A stretch of DNA of 51,679 nucleotides from Cochliopodium minus (Eukaryota; Discosea; Himatismenida; Cochliopodiidae): NCBI GenBank assembly GCA_024220525.1, contig JAMYWO010000277.1:1-51679 (forward strand), written 5' to 3'. Position 1 is the stretch's first letter, and every line of letters begins with the position of its first letter. A program made the translations under genes and the position numbers. Positions 1 to 12,200 of the stretch are shown here, piece by piece. The notes beneath the pieces were generated by a model. It searched no databases, was not told the origin of the DNA, and saw nothing but the letters and a program-made list of their open reading frames with translations.

Positions 1-653
1 TTTCTCTTTCTTATCATCAGAAGAATCTGAGGAATCAGAGCTTGATGAAGATGATGATGATGAGGAAGAAGAGGAAGATTTTTTCTCCTCTTTTTTCTTT
101 TCTTCAACTTTCTTTTTCTCTTTTTTATCATCAGAGGAATCTGAGGAATCAGAGCTTGATGAAGATGATGAGGAAGAAGAACTTGATGAAGAGGAGGATT
201 TTTTCTCTTCTTTTTTCTTTTCTTTAACTAGCTTTTTTTCTTTTTTTTCATCAGATGATGAATCAGATGAATCTGAGGAATCAGAGCTTGAGGATGATTT
301 TTTCACTTTTTTGGATTCTTCTTTATTATCTTCTCTCTTTCTTTTGCCATCTCTTTTTTTTTTGATTTGTATTATTTTATTTATATCAAGAAAAATATAA
401 GAAACAGGAAAAATATTTTATTAATTATTTACCCATTCTCTTTATTTATATAATTTTCATACAATTCTTTCAATTTTGGGTTATTTGGATCAGATTCCTG
501 TTATATTTGATTTTATTATCAATAAATCAATCGAAAATTTAAAGTTTGTATTACAATTTTGACGGATGATTCCTTTTGTAAAGATTTAAGTGTTTTGTTT
601 AATCCATTTGCGGATAAAAATTCAGAGATAATTGAATAAATTGGCTTTTCCAT
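1..653 (-). CDS. LisH-domain nucleolar protein, Nopp140/SRP40-like (partial)
   Basis: Three exons read on the minus strand: 653-555, 497-433 and 352-1, the last running off the window edge. Exon 1 is preceded by an A-rich leader and opens with a LisH motif (IYSIISEFLSANGLNKTLKSL, positions about 5-25 of the protein), a dimerisation module. Exon 2 is short and charged. Exon 3 begins with basic residues, then alternates Lys/Glu-rich blocks with long Ser/Asp runs (SSSSDSSDSSDD), repeated at least three times in the window. LisH followed by alternating acidic-serine and basic repeats is the layout of Nopp140/SRP40 nucleolar phosphoproteins, chaperones of snoRNPs and Pol I factors; the Ser runs in an acidic setting are typical casein kinase 2 targets. 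Both splice junctions keep frame (33 codons in exon 1; exon 2/3 junction encodes Gly). The diagnostic C-terminal SRP40 domain lies outside the window, so the family assignment is an inference. Confidence 0.75.
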
Positions 654-948
654 TTTTTTTTTTTTTTTTATTTATTTCTCAAAATCAATTTAATGCTTTA
701 ATTTTTTTTTTTTAATCCTTCCAAAAAAAGAAAAAATCCATACATGATTTTCTAAAGAAAGTTGTCATTTGAAAATTTATTTAGTCAAGAAATTATATCC
801 CTTTAAATCTTTTAAATTCATCATATTTTAATAATTTCAGATGATATTTATTTTTGTTCGTTTCAAATTTTTAACTAATATTGAAAAAGATATACACTAG
901 TTGACTTTAACCGATTTTTATGAATATCTCCAGAAAAAAAAAAAAAGA

Positions 949-2917
949 ATGAAGAATTTGATCTTTATTATATTGTTTTGTATAAGTTTAACATTTGCGG
1001 TTAAACCAATTGATGGATTACAAGTGAGTGGAAATTATTTGGTCAACAGTCAAAATCAATTAGTGATGTACAAAAAATAAAAAAATTCCTACTATCCTCT
1101 TTATAATTTTCTTTCATTTCGAATAGTTTGCGTGGTACCACAAGAGGTAAAAGAAATAAAATATAAAATTTATAATATGGAAAAATATATCAAATTTAAT
1201 CAAATCTCTTCTGAATCATCTTCCAAAATCAATCAAACAAAGCTGGTACTGAATATGCTTGCGTTCAAGGTAATGGAATCTTTGATGGTGTTCATGGTAA
1301 ATTTGAAATTTAAAAATAAAAAAGATTATAACTATATTCTAACGATCAAATTTGTTTGAAACAATGATAGATGTTCCATTATTACAAAAGATGGCCTGTA
1401 AAAAAATTTTTTTCTTTTTTATTTAACTCCCAATATATATATATTTTTTTGACAAAACAAAAATGAATAATAGCTTGGGGAATTAATGCTGTTAGAATTC
1501 CTATGAACGAACAATGCTGGTTGGAACTTAATGGGTGGGAATTAATTGAGTTTATAAACTTCTTTTTTTATAAAATTAAATATATTTTTTGTCAAAAAGA
1601 ATCAATTCTGCTTTTTCGGGAACAAATTATAAAAATGCAATCATTGATTGGGTAGATATGATTTATTCTCAAAATATGGCAGTAATTTTGGGTAATAATT
1701 TCATAATTTTTTTTTTTCATTTTTATTTGTTCAAATTATTTGCCTCCAGATTTACATTGGACTGCCTCTGGTACCAATTGGGCATCAGGTCAAGTAATTA
1801 ATTTTACTTTTAATTTTGCTTGAAGCAAATTAATTGATTTTATTTTTCCAGCAACCTATGCCTAATCAAGATCACTCCCTCGATTTTTGGACCTCAGTTG
1901 CAAATACCTTCAAAAATAGATCCTATGTCATTTTTGAAGCATTCAATGAGGTAAATGAATATTTAGATTATGCACATAACATTCATTTATTTCTTCATAA
2001 TAAATAGCCCTTTCCAGATAATAATCAAGATACAACTTTGGGTTTGATATTTTCGAAAATACATTTATTCCTATTTTTCAATCAAAATATAATTTCAATA
2101 GCATGGCAATGTTGGAGAGATGGGGGACAATGTATGTTTTTAATTAACAAGTTATTTTTAAATAATTTTATTTTTGTTTAAAACTGATTTTAAGGTAACA
2201 GTTTGGGTTGGAATGCTGCTGGAATGCAATCTATTGTTACTGCCATCAGAAACACAGGTGCAACAAACGTCATTGCTTTAGGAGGTGTCCAATACAGTAA
2301 CTGTCTTACAAGGTTTGTTTTTTTTAATTATAGAGTGGAGTTTTTATTTAATATTTTATTAACATACCAAATTCTTCATCATTTGTTGATTTTTTTTTTT
2401 AGATGGCTTGCATACAAACCTACTGATCCTTTGAACAATTTGGTTGCTGTATGGCATACATATAATTTCAACTTGTGTAACAACATCAATTGTTGGAACG
2501 CAAATATCAAGACCACTTCTTCAGTCGTGCCTCTCATTGCAACTGAAATTGGTAAAAAAAAATTAATTTTTTTTTAAAGTTTTTTTTCAATTTAATTTTA
2601 ATCTAAAGGTGAGGACGATTGTGCTCATGGTTACATTGATGGTGTCATGAACTTTTTGGATTCTATCAACCAAAACTACCTTGCTTGGACATTTAACCCA
2701 TGGAATTGCGCACACGGACCTGCATTGATCGACACTAGTGGTATGCATTTTTATAATGAGAGAAATACTTTTTAAAATTTTTCTTTAAAAAAAGGAAACC
2801 CAACCGTAAGAATCCAAAAAAATTTCTCAATTTAAACTTAATACATTAATTTAGAATTATGGTATTGGATACAAAGACCACATCACTGTAATATTTTTTT
2901 TATTTATTCTTAAATAA
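949..2917 (+). CDS. Secreted GH5 family cellulase (endoglucanase-like), about 16 exons
   Basis: The start at 949 follows a 14-base A-rich leader and gives a signal peptide (MKNLIFIILFCISLTFA). Splicing as I read it: 949-1067, 1127-1146, 1243-1296, 1371-1397, 1474-1534 and onward to 2195-2311, about 2402-2551, 2609-2741, 2795-2805 and 2855-2917. The product, roughly 345 residues, is a glycoside hydrolase family 5 catalytic domain: LRGTTRAGTEYACVQGNGIF near the N-terminus, AVRIPMNEQCWL, the acid/base Glu in VIFEAFNEPFPD, and the nucleophile Glu in IATEIGEDDCAHGY, so both catalytic residues are present. It should cut beta-1,4-glucans outside the cell or in food vacuoles. The GTEYACVQGxGIFDG signature resembles bacterial (actinobacterial-type) GH5 enzymes. 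Several exons are tiny (20, 27 and 11 nt). The last exon could instead end at a donor after HIT; I used the read-through TAA at 2915-2917. No cellulose-binding domain is visible. Confidence 0.85.
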
Positions 2918-2927
2918 GAATGACCGA

Positions 2928-2933
2928 AATAAA
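2928..2933 (+). promoter_or_regulatory. Possible polyadenylation signal of the GH5 gene
   Basis: AATAAA lies 11 bases after the GH5 stop codon. It matches the canonical eukaryotic poly(A) signal, but the background is so AT-rich that this hexamer is expected by chance, so only its position supports it. Confidence 0.35.
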
Positions 2934-2994
2934 GATTTTTATTCAATGTGCTTCTTGTATCTATATTGAAACTGAAGAAATAATCATTTTGTTC

Positions 2995-3215
2995 ATTTTA
3001 TTATTTTATTATATTATTATTTTATTATTTTATTATTTTATTATTTTATTATTTTATTATTTTATTATTTTATTATTTTATTATTTTATTATTTTATATT
3101 TTATTTTTTATTTTTATTTTCATTGTTTATTTTTTATTTTTTATTTTTTATTTTTTTATTTTTTTATTTTTTATTTTTTATTTTTAATTATTATTTTTTA
3201 TTTTTTTTGAATTTG
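2995..3215. repeat. AT microsatellite (TTATTTTA-type, then TATTTTT-type)
   Basis: About 110 bases repeat a TTATTTTA/TTATT unit almost perfectly (3000-3110), followed by about 100 bases of TTTTTAT-like units. It separates the end of the GH5 gene from the abrupt end of the BEACH coding sequence. No coding potential other than Phe/Tyr/Ile/Leu-only translation. It is the likeliest place for an assembly join in this part of the window. Confidence 0.8.
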
Positions 3216-6200
3216 AATTACCAGCAGTGTTGGTTTGAACATTTTCCCAAGTACGAGCAATGCCATCAAACATACGATCAGCATGATCCCATTTACCACC
3301 TTGAAGTTTGAGGAAAAAAGAGGTGAAAGGTTCCATTCGAATTAAATAATACAAAATTATCCCACTGTTACTGTAATGACTTCCATAATGAAACTTTGGT
3401 ATTTCTGGATCATCAAAGTTATTGTACATCATTTTAAAATGTTCCAACCTTTTCAAATAAAATAAAATAAATAAAATTAATAAAAAATAAAAAATAAAAA
3501 ATAAAAATTAATGGAATTTAATTAATTAATTAATCTTAAAAAAATAAAAAAAAAATTTTAAAAAAAAATAAAAAATAAAATGAGTAATAAAAATGTAAAA
3601 AATAAAGAATTTAAATAAGAAAATTAATAAAAATAATAAGAAAAAAATACAAAAAATTTTTTATACCTTTTTTCGTTTAGAGCACCGATAGGTTTGCCCA
3701 GGTCTCTGTAGATGTTTCTGTCCCATAACTTGAAATTTTCTTTCGAACTTTTGTAGTCACAAAACACCCACGGAAATACTTTTTATAAGAATAAAAAATA
3801 ACAAAAATATTAATTATAAAATATAAAAAAAAATATAAAAATATAAAAATATAATATATAATTATAAAAATTAAAGTAAATTTTATAAAATATAAATAGA
3901 AATATTTAAAATTTTAAAAAATATAAAATATTTTTTATATATAAAATTTTAGAATATAAAATATTAAAAAAAATTGTCTAATAAAAACATAAATAAATTA
4001 AGTAATATTTAATAATACCAGGATATTGAGCAAGATCGTTATAAGTTCTACCAGAAATGGTATTGAGGTACATGAGGTAATCAAAGTTGGAGATTTTGTG
4101 TTCAACCCATTGTTGAGTGAAATCAGAGTTTTTAAAAATTTCTTCAGGGCTTCCCGTCTCGGTGGGGATCAAGTTGGGAGGTTTCAAAGAAAATATTTTC
4201 TGGAAAACACGGTTTCTGTCTTTAATGTTAAAGTTGAAAAGATAATTTGTTTTGTCCATCAAAAATATTTCAAGAGCACTTCTTCTTAGCAAATGTCTTC
4301 TCAAATGAACTTCTCTTATTTCCTCTAATTTCCACTTTTTTTCTTTTATTGATTTTTTGTCTCCTCCCTTTTCTTTGCTTTCTTTGCTTTCTTCTTTGTT
4401 GTCTTCTTTCTTACTTTCAATAGAAGTTTGAAAAGAAGATACTTTTATGGGCGCATTCACGTCTTCTTTGAAATACAGGTGTGTGGTAGTGAGCTTGAAA
4501 GTACCTTTATTTTTGTGAATTAGAAATTTTCAAATTTTTTTAATTTTGATTGAATTATCATTATAATTTTAAATAATAATTTAAAATTATTTAAAAGTTT
4601 CTAAAATTTATTTTGATATCTTGTTTTCATTTTTAAATTATTTGATAATGTTTTACCTTTTGTTTTGGAGAGAAAAGAAATCAACTCAACATAACACTCC
4701 AAAACAGTTTTCTCGACACCAGAAGAAGAGAGATCATTGCTGCTGCTCGAGGAATCGCCACCACTGGGAGACAAATTGACCTTATCCTCCGAAAATTCAC
4801 CAACAAGAGGAATCTTACTATTCATTTCTTTCATCTCTTCAATCAACAAAATTTCTTTGTTGCTATCCCTCTTCTCTCCATTGTTGTTACTGTTGTTTTC
4901 GGTATCTTTGTTATCCTTGTTATTATCTTTGTTATTATCTTTGTTATTATCTTTGTTATTATCTTTGTTATTATCCTTGTTATTATCTTTGTTATTATCT
5001 TTGTTTTCATTATCAGAGGTGTCTTTGAGTTTTTGGTAGAGAGCAGAAGGGTGGGTGCAGTTGGAATGATTGTCAAAGTTGTAGTTTCTGTTCAGTTTGT
5101 GGCGCATGCGAGATCTGTTTTCTGTTTTGTCGAGTTTCCAGTTTATTTTTTCGTTGTTGAGTTCTTCCCATGCTCCTCTGTCGTTGGTGAGAGATCTTAG
5201 CAAAGTTCTCCATACCCTAGATGTTTTCATATAGTTTTCGTTGATATTTTGAATCAAATCATCAATCCTCTTCAATTCTTTTGACAAGTTTTGTTCTATC
5301 AATTGCCTAATTTTTATAATTTATAATTTTAACAATTTATAATTTAAACTATTTATTATTAAAATTTTTGTTGGGTTTTTTACTTTGTAGAAAGCCATTT
5401 CTTTTCAGTTTCAAAGTATTGATTTTCAGATTTATTGATGATTTCATTGACTCGGTTGAAAATGGTCCAACGATTAGAAGAGATTTGTTGATAAAAAGAC
5501 TCTTCTTGTTTTTCATTCATAGAGGAGCACAGAGCCAATATTTTTTTCACGAATGTCCATTCTACTGAGTTTAAAATATTTCTCACCTTAAAAATTAAAA
5601 TTAAAATTAAAACTAAAATTAAAACTAAAATTAAAATTAAAATTAAAATTAAAATTAAAATTAAAATTAAAATTAAAATTAAAATTAAAATTAAAATTAA
5701 AATTAAAATTAAAATTAAAATTAAAATAAAATTAATTTAAATACATCAATATAAACACAAAAAAAGTTTTACTTGTTCAACAGTAGATCTGGTGGGTAAT
5801 TGAAGATTAGAAGCTTCAGTGGAGGAGGATTGAATTTGATTTTGAGAACCAATGACAGGAAGATAGTGTCTGCATAAATGGTGAATTACTGGTAATAATT
5901 TATCTGCAGAATCACTAGTCACGTTTTTGTCGCAGAAAACTTTAAACAAAGTATTCATCACATTTCCTATTAAAAAAAAAATTTTGATATGTTTTATTAA
6001 AATAATAAGAAATTATAAATATATTTTAATTAAATTATAAATATATTTTAATTATTTTTTGTTTCTTTTTACCTATAGGTAAAGGCAAAGGCTCATCTTT
6101 TTTGTGAGGGATTTTAGTGCAAATTTGCCAAATGACATGAGCAGAAGCATCCAAGATTTCCTGATCAAAGTGGTTTTCTTTGATGAGGTCCAATGCGAAA

Positions 6201-9200
6201 CGAAGCAAAATTCTTTGTATTCCTCCCGTTCTCAACTTTACTTTGGAGGTAATCTCTATCGAACTATAGCTATTCAATGATTGAAAATTAAGCTTTGATA
6301 ACAATTCCACCTAATAAAAATAAAAAATAAATCCAAAAAATGAAAAAAAAAAAAAATAAGAGAATAAAAAACAAAGATTACCAAGTTTGATACAAGAATG
6401 GTATCTTTCCAGTGATATTTATTTTTTTGATCAGAATCGAGAGATCCTTTGGGTTTTTTGGATTTCTTTTTGAAATAAGGGATAAATTTGCCTCTCACCT
6501 CGTAATCAGAAGATTTGTTGGTGTTGTTTTCCTCATCAGATTTAAAATCAGACTCTATTCTTTCATTATCTGATTTGTTTCCCCCAAGATCATCTGATTT
6601 GTTGAAAACAAGTTCGTTGTCAGACTTTGGGAGATCATTATCTGATTTGCTGCTAAGGAGATCCTCATTATCTGATTTGAAGGTTTCATTATCAGATTTA
6701 TCGTTGTCAGATTTATTGTTTTCATTATCTGATTTCTTATTGTTCTCCTCATTGTTTTTGGATTTGTGGAGGCCAAGCACGATGGTATTTTGTTTGAGAA
6801 ATTTGATTTTTTTTCGGTGAAGAGAAACATTGGAGGTGGAATCTTTGGGAGGATCATTTGAGAAAAGACTTTGTACCTGATGATTTGAAGAATAGTAAAC
6901 GTGCTCCTCAATCAAGTTGACCAAATGGATTATGTTTGAATGGAAATGGGATCCTTTTTGTTCTACTAACTCGGATAAAGATACTTTATTACTTGTATTG
7001 ATCGATCTAGCTTCTGCAAGAAAAGATTCAACAATTTTGGAGAAAAAGATGCGATTGAAAGAGGAATACTTTAAAACATTTCTTTGGGCGAAAATGAGAA
7101 CAAAAGTACATGTTTTATGAATTATTTTCCAACCATCTTTCTCATATTGTATGCAATAAACACCCAACACCTTGAAAATATTGAGAATTTGTTCTCTTAA
7201 TATCAAAATGGATTTTTCAGATTCAGATATGTTCGCAAACAAAGAAAGAAAAAGATTCTGCCATCCTACAATGTTCATCACCACATTCTTATTTTCGTTG
7301 TTGTTTGTCAAGAGAAGAAAAAATTCTTGGAGAGCTTTGTTTTTGAGGGAAATATCAGTTACAACAAGCATCTCCATGATAAGATGAAAGAGTTGAGGGA
7401 GTTTTATTTCGAGGATATCATTGAACAAAGCCAAGTGTTTTTCTTGTTCTGATTCAGAGATTTTATCAACCAAAACAGAAATCATTGTTTTGTAAGTATT
7501 CATGGTAAGGGGATAGGTGGTGAAAGATCTGGAAGCAACAGTAAAAGCATTCGATAAACTTTTTTTGATTTTGGTGTTGATGGGAAGATGAAGGATTTTT
7601 CCCATAAGTTTCAGAGCAGCTATTCTTACTTGCTCGTTTCTGTTTGAGAAAAAACTGAAAAAACTTTCCAATATCTCTCCTTCTTGCGCTACTTGCTCAA
7701 TGAAAGTGAACTGATTTGGTTTGAACACAAGATTTTCCAAAAAGAATTTGAGAGCTTCAGAAATGAGCTCTGGATCTTCACAAGTAAGAGTAAAACGTAC
7801 CAAAGAAGCTGTTTCGTTTTGTTCAATTCCACCATCAATCAACAAAGAAATCAGTCTCCACATTTTTTCTCTCAATAATTTTAACTGTGGAAGAGTTGGA
7901 CGTTGTCCAACGAGTTCATTTGTAACGGGATGGTATTTAGCTTCACAAGGGAAAGAAGAAGAAGTTTCCTTGTTCCAATAGTAAAACTTCATGTTGTCAA
8001 GAATTTTAGAAACACCAAAACATTCTTTTCTGAAAAATTCCCTGTTTGTTTTGAAGGTTGTTTGTTCGAGAGCCTCAAAGAGTTTGATTTGTACATTGAA
8101 ATCAGCATAAACCCAAAACCTAAAGTTTAGAACAACTTCTTGGTAGTACTGCAACAACAATTCTTCAAGCATTATTTTATATTCAAAATCTCTTATTATG
8201 ATCAAAATCTCCAGAGTGAGAAGATAGGGAGGAACTCTCTGAAGACAAAAACCAACCATCTTGAATCCATCGCAATCCAAAAACTGTTCTTGATTGATTA
8301 TACTTTTGTGGAAGACATCACCAATGATCAAAAGAACAATAGATAAATGTTTAGGATCTATTTGGTAATCGATAGAGGCATCTTTGATAGGCGATAAAGG
8401 TTGGTTCAGTTGAGCGAGAAGAGGAAGAAACAACTTGATACCTCCCAAACAATCCATAACATCAATGATATGTCTTGTAATACAACTGTTCAAGTTTCCT
8501 TGAAGACGAGCATTGTTAGAATTGCCTTGATTCAAATTGGAATCATCTGTTGCATTGTTCCACAAAAGTTTTCTGTTTCTTGCTCTGCAATTGTAAGAAA
8601 ACAAAAGTTTAGAAGACAAACTTCCATCCAGAATTTGAGCGGTAAGAGTACCTTTGTTGAAAATGTTGTGTACATTTTCCACATCATTAACGTTTAATTC
8701 CTCATTTGGTTGAAAAGTAAATCCGTAGAGAGGACCCAATTGAAAGATTCCCTTTACTTGATTAGGATTCAAGACATCCTGAAAGAAATGGATGGTACCC
8801 ATTTGTCCAAAAAAACAGCTTTTGCGGTAAGGTTTGTTTTTGATGGGTGCGTTGATTCCTATCCTCGAAAAACTCATCATCTTGGAAACAGGATACACGA
8901 TGTCTCCTTTCCCCACCAAGTTTCCATTCAAAAAGATTCTCGCTTCAGAGTTGGAAATGAAACTGTTGTTGTTGTTGGATTGGGAAATGGAGATAAAGTA
9001 CCATCTTTTGGTGTCTATTTTCAAATTTGGAAATTCAAGTTTGGTCTCGTTTTTAGAGCTGATCACACGAATGCAAATGACTCCCTTTTGGAAAAACACT
9101 TCCACTCCATCTTCTTCTCCATTATGAAAAGAAAAGATACGAGGCATGTAGGTAGAACTCTGAGAAGCATCCTCAAATGATTCCACACGAAACCAAGTGC

Positions 9201-12200
9201 AAAAAGTGTATCCTTTCACTGGCCATTTCAAGGTTTTGGAAAGGACAATTCCACTGTTGGATCCATCGAAATCAAAGTAAACTTTGGGACCTTGTGATAC
9301 TTTTTCTACTGCCATGTGACGCAATGCTTTCAATAAAATGGGCCAGAAAATAGGTCTAAAGTCTCCATACTCTGTTCTTAGAAGAAGAAAAAACTTTTTT
9401 AGTTCTCTCACATTGATGCTATGTTTTCCAAGCACTTCTATCAACGTTATTATTTTCACTTGAAGGGGTACTTGATCATTGAACTTGGTCATCATTTCCA
9501 AAAGATGGTAGATTAATTGGTTGGAGCAACATACTGCTTTGTTCAAGTCGCATCTTTCTGCTATTTGAATGAAAGAATCAATCATCTTTTCTTTGTTTTC
9601 TACTTTGAACGTTGTGAAAAGATTGAATAAAAGTCCTATCACATCCACGTTTTGAATTGTATACAAACTTTGAATATCAAACTTTCCATCAACAAGCTAA
9701 AATTATTTTTAAAAATTAAAATATTCAAAATATTTAATTTAATAAATACGATTTTACCATATCAAACAAAAGGGTCAGCATCTTGGGCTCAAGTTCACCA
9801 GTAGTGTCCATATTGATACAATTTTGAATGAGGTTTTTGATTTGATCATAACCAATGTTGTTTCTGAGGTGTTGTTTGGATTTGGAAGAGCCAGATAAAA
9901 GAGAAATAAATGTTTCAAACACTTCTGTGCACAATACTACAATCCTCTCTGCATTTTCCTCTGTGTTGAGAAAGTTTGTTAAAAGCATGAAAAAGTCTAT
10001 GTTTCTGAACAACTTTTTAGAGTTTACATTTTCTTTCAATATGTTTCTGCACAACGAAAATATCAACAATAATATCTCAAACTCTTCTTTCGTTGAATTT
10101 TTGTGATGAAATCTAATCATCAAATAAAAGGAGAATAAAAAAATTTATAAAATAAGAAATTAATCAAAAATTAAAAAAAAAATACAATAAAAAATTAAGG
10201 AATAATTAAAAAAAAAATTGTTTACGATCTCATCAATTCGGAGAAATTCTGGTAATAAGAAATGACTTTATGAGAATCAGTGGAATAAGCAGGTTTTTCA
10301 AAAACTTTGGAAATCAACTGAAAGGAATACACTCTCACACTCTCGTACTTTGTGAGCTCAAATAAATTTTCGAAAATATCACTTTCTATCAATTCCCCGC
10401 ATGTTGGTTCACTCGTTAACAAAATGAACTTTTTTAACAAAAAAATATGAACATTTAAAATAAAATAAATATTAAATATTTTAAAAAAGAAAAAAATATT
10501 TTTTAAAGAAATAAGAAAATAAAATAATTAATACTTTAAAAAAAAAAATATTACAAGTAACATAAAATAAACATATCTTGTTTTGTCCAATAAGAGGTAT
10601 TGAGGAGAGTTTTTGCTTTGTATAGAAGCTTCAGTTTTTTGAAGAAGAGTGATAATGGTGAGAAAAATGGGGACAGCTTTCAATCTGTTCATCATTTTTA
10701 TTGCGTCCACGTTTTCTTTGGTACTTTTAATCAGCATGATTCCTATATTCAATTTTTTTTCCATAGAACACATCGGTTCCTCAATTACTTGCTAAAATAA
10801 ATTTAATTAAAATTAAAACAAATATAAGATCAAATAAAACTAAGTATTAAAAATTTGAAAAAAAAAAATGTTTTTTATTAATTGTTAAAAAATGAAAAAT
10901 AAAATGTTTAAAAAAAAAGTAATTTTACAAGAAGCATTTTGAACTCGGAAAGACTGTTCCACTCTTTCTTGTTGATGATGGTCTGCATGAAGTCCAAAAC
11001 ATAAAAACGCAAAAGATTTACAGAAACGGGGATAGGACCTCGCCTCTCCTTCCCCCCCTCCTCTTCTTCCTCTTTTTTCTTCTTCTCTTCTATGTCAACA
11101 TGAAAATGGTTGGTATAATTGTTATAATCATGATCCTCTATTATTTCTTTTTTTCCATCAACATTATTCTCATGATTAACATTATTTTCATTATTAACAT
11201 TACCAAAATGACTAACATTATTTTCATTATTAATGCTAACACTATTAACATTATTTCCATTATTTTCATGATTAACATTATTAACACAATTTTCGTTAAT
11301 GTTATGAATGTTATAGTTTTGATTGTCATTGTAAAAGTAGGGATGATGAGAATCCCAATAGAAATGACTGGAAAAGAAAAGTTTCCAAACATTAAATTTA
11401 CGACAGAGGGTGATACAGTTTTTGTTTTCAACGAGAGTGTTTCTCAAAAAGGAGATGAGTTCTATTTGGAGTTCAGGGACAACACAACGTCTAACCTTTT
11501 CTCTGGCCCGCGTGTTGTTGGTGTTTTCACGAAACTCCATAGAAAAAATATCAATCAACACTTTAAACGCAGTTATGTTTTTAGAAAACAATTGAGAAGG
11601 CAAAGGATTCAATTCATTATTGATCGAAAATATCTCTTCCCCATTATTATTATTATTATTTTCTTTATTATTGTTGTTGCTATTATTGTCTTTGTTATTA
11701 ATATCTTTATTATTGTCTTTGTTTTCATCAGTGTCAGAGGAGGAGGAATAATGTGAAGTGCTTCGTTCGAGAGAGATCAAACGAATCACTCTAAAAATGT
11801 TGCGTAAGTTTTTGTTGAGAGTGGGGAGAGAGGAGGGAATGTGAAAATCTTCTTCACTTTTGAAAAAATGAGACTTGGTGAGTGAACTGATGTTGTAGAG
11901 GTTGTTGTAATTGATGGTGATGTTGTGAAAAGAGGAAAAAGGATCTTTCATTTCTTCTATTTCTTTTTCTTTCCTTTTTGGAAATGGATATGCTTCTGTC
12001 GTCCAAAGAATAAAATCTGTCAATCTATTCAAAAACCCCAATTCCAACAACTTGTTGAATATCCCTGGATTTTGGTCTCTAAATTAAAAAATTGAAAAAA
12101 AAAATGAAATATAAAATAAAATAAAAGAAAATAAAATAAAATAAAAAATAAAAATAAAAATGAAAAAAAAAAAAGTTACACAATCTCATTTATTACTTCA

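Noticed and set aside
949-2917. Bacterial contamination as the source of the GH5 gene
   Set aside because: The gene is interrupted by about 15 AT-rich GT-AG introns and neighbours typical eukaryotic genes.
3000-3110. Regular short repeats that could be mistaken for a CRISPR array
   Set aside because: Unit is 8-10 bases of pure A/T with no unique spacers; it is a simple microsatellite in a eukaryotic scaffold.
2920-3311. Plus-strand open frames of Phe/Tyr/Ile/Leu only
   Set aside because: They are translations of the TTATTTTA/TTTTTAT microsatellite and of the antisense of the BEACH exon; composition is not protein-like.
11100-11756. Plus-strand 218-residue open frame rich in Ile/Met
   Set aside because: It is the antisense of the Asn-rich BEACH exon; the minus frame continues the gene and has proper splice sites.
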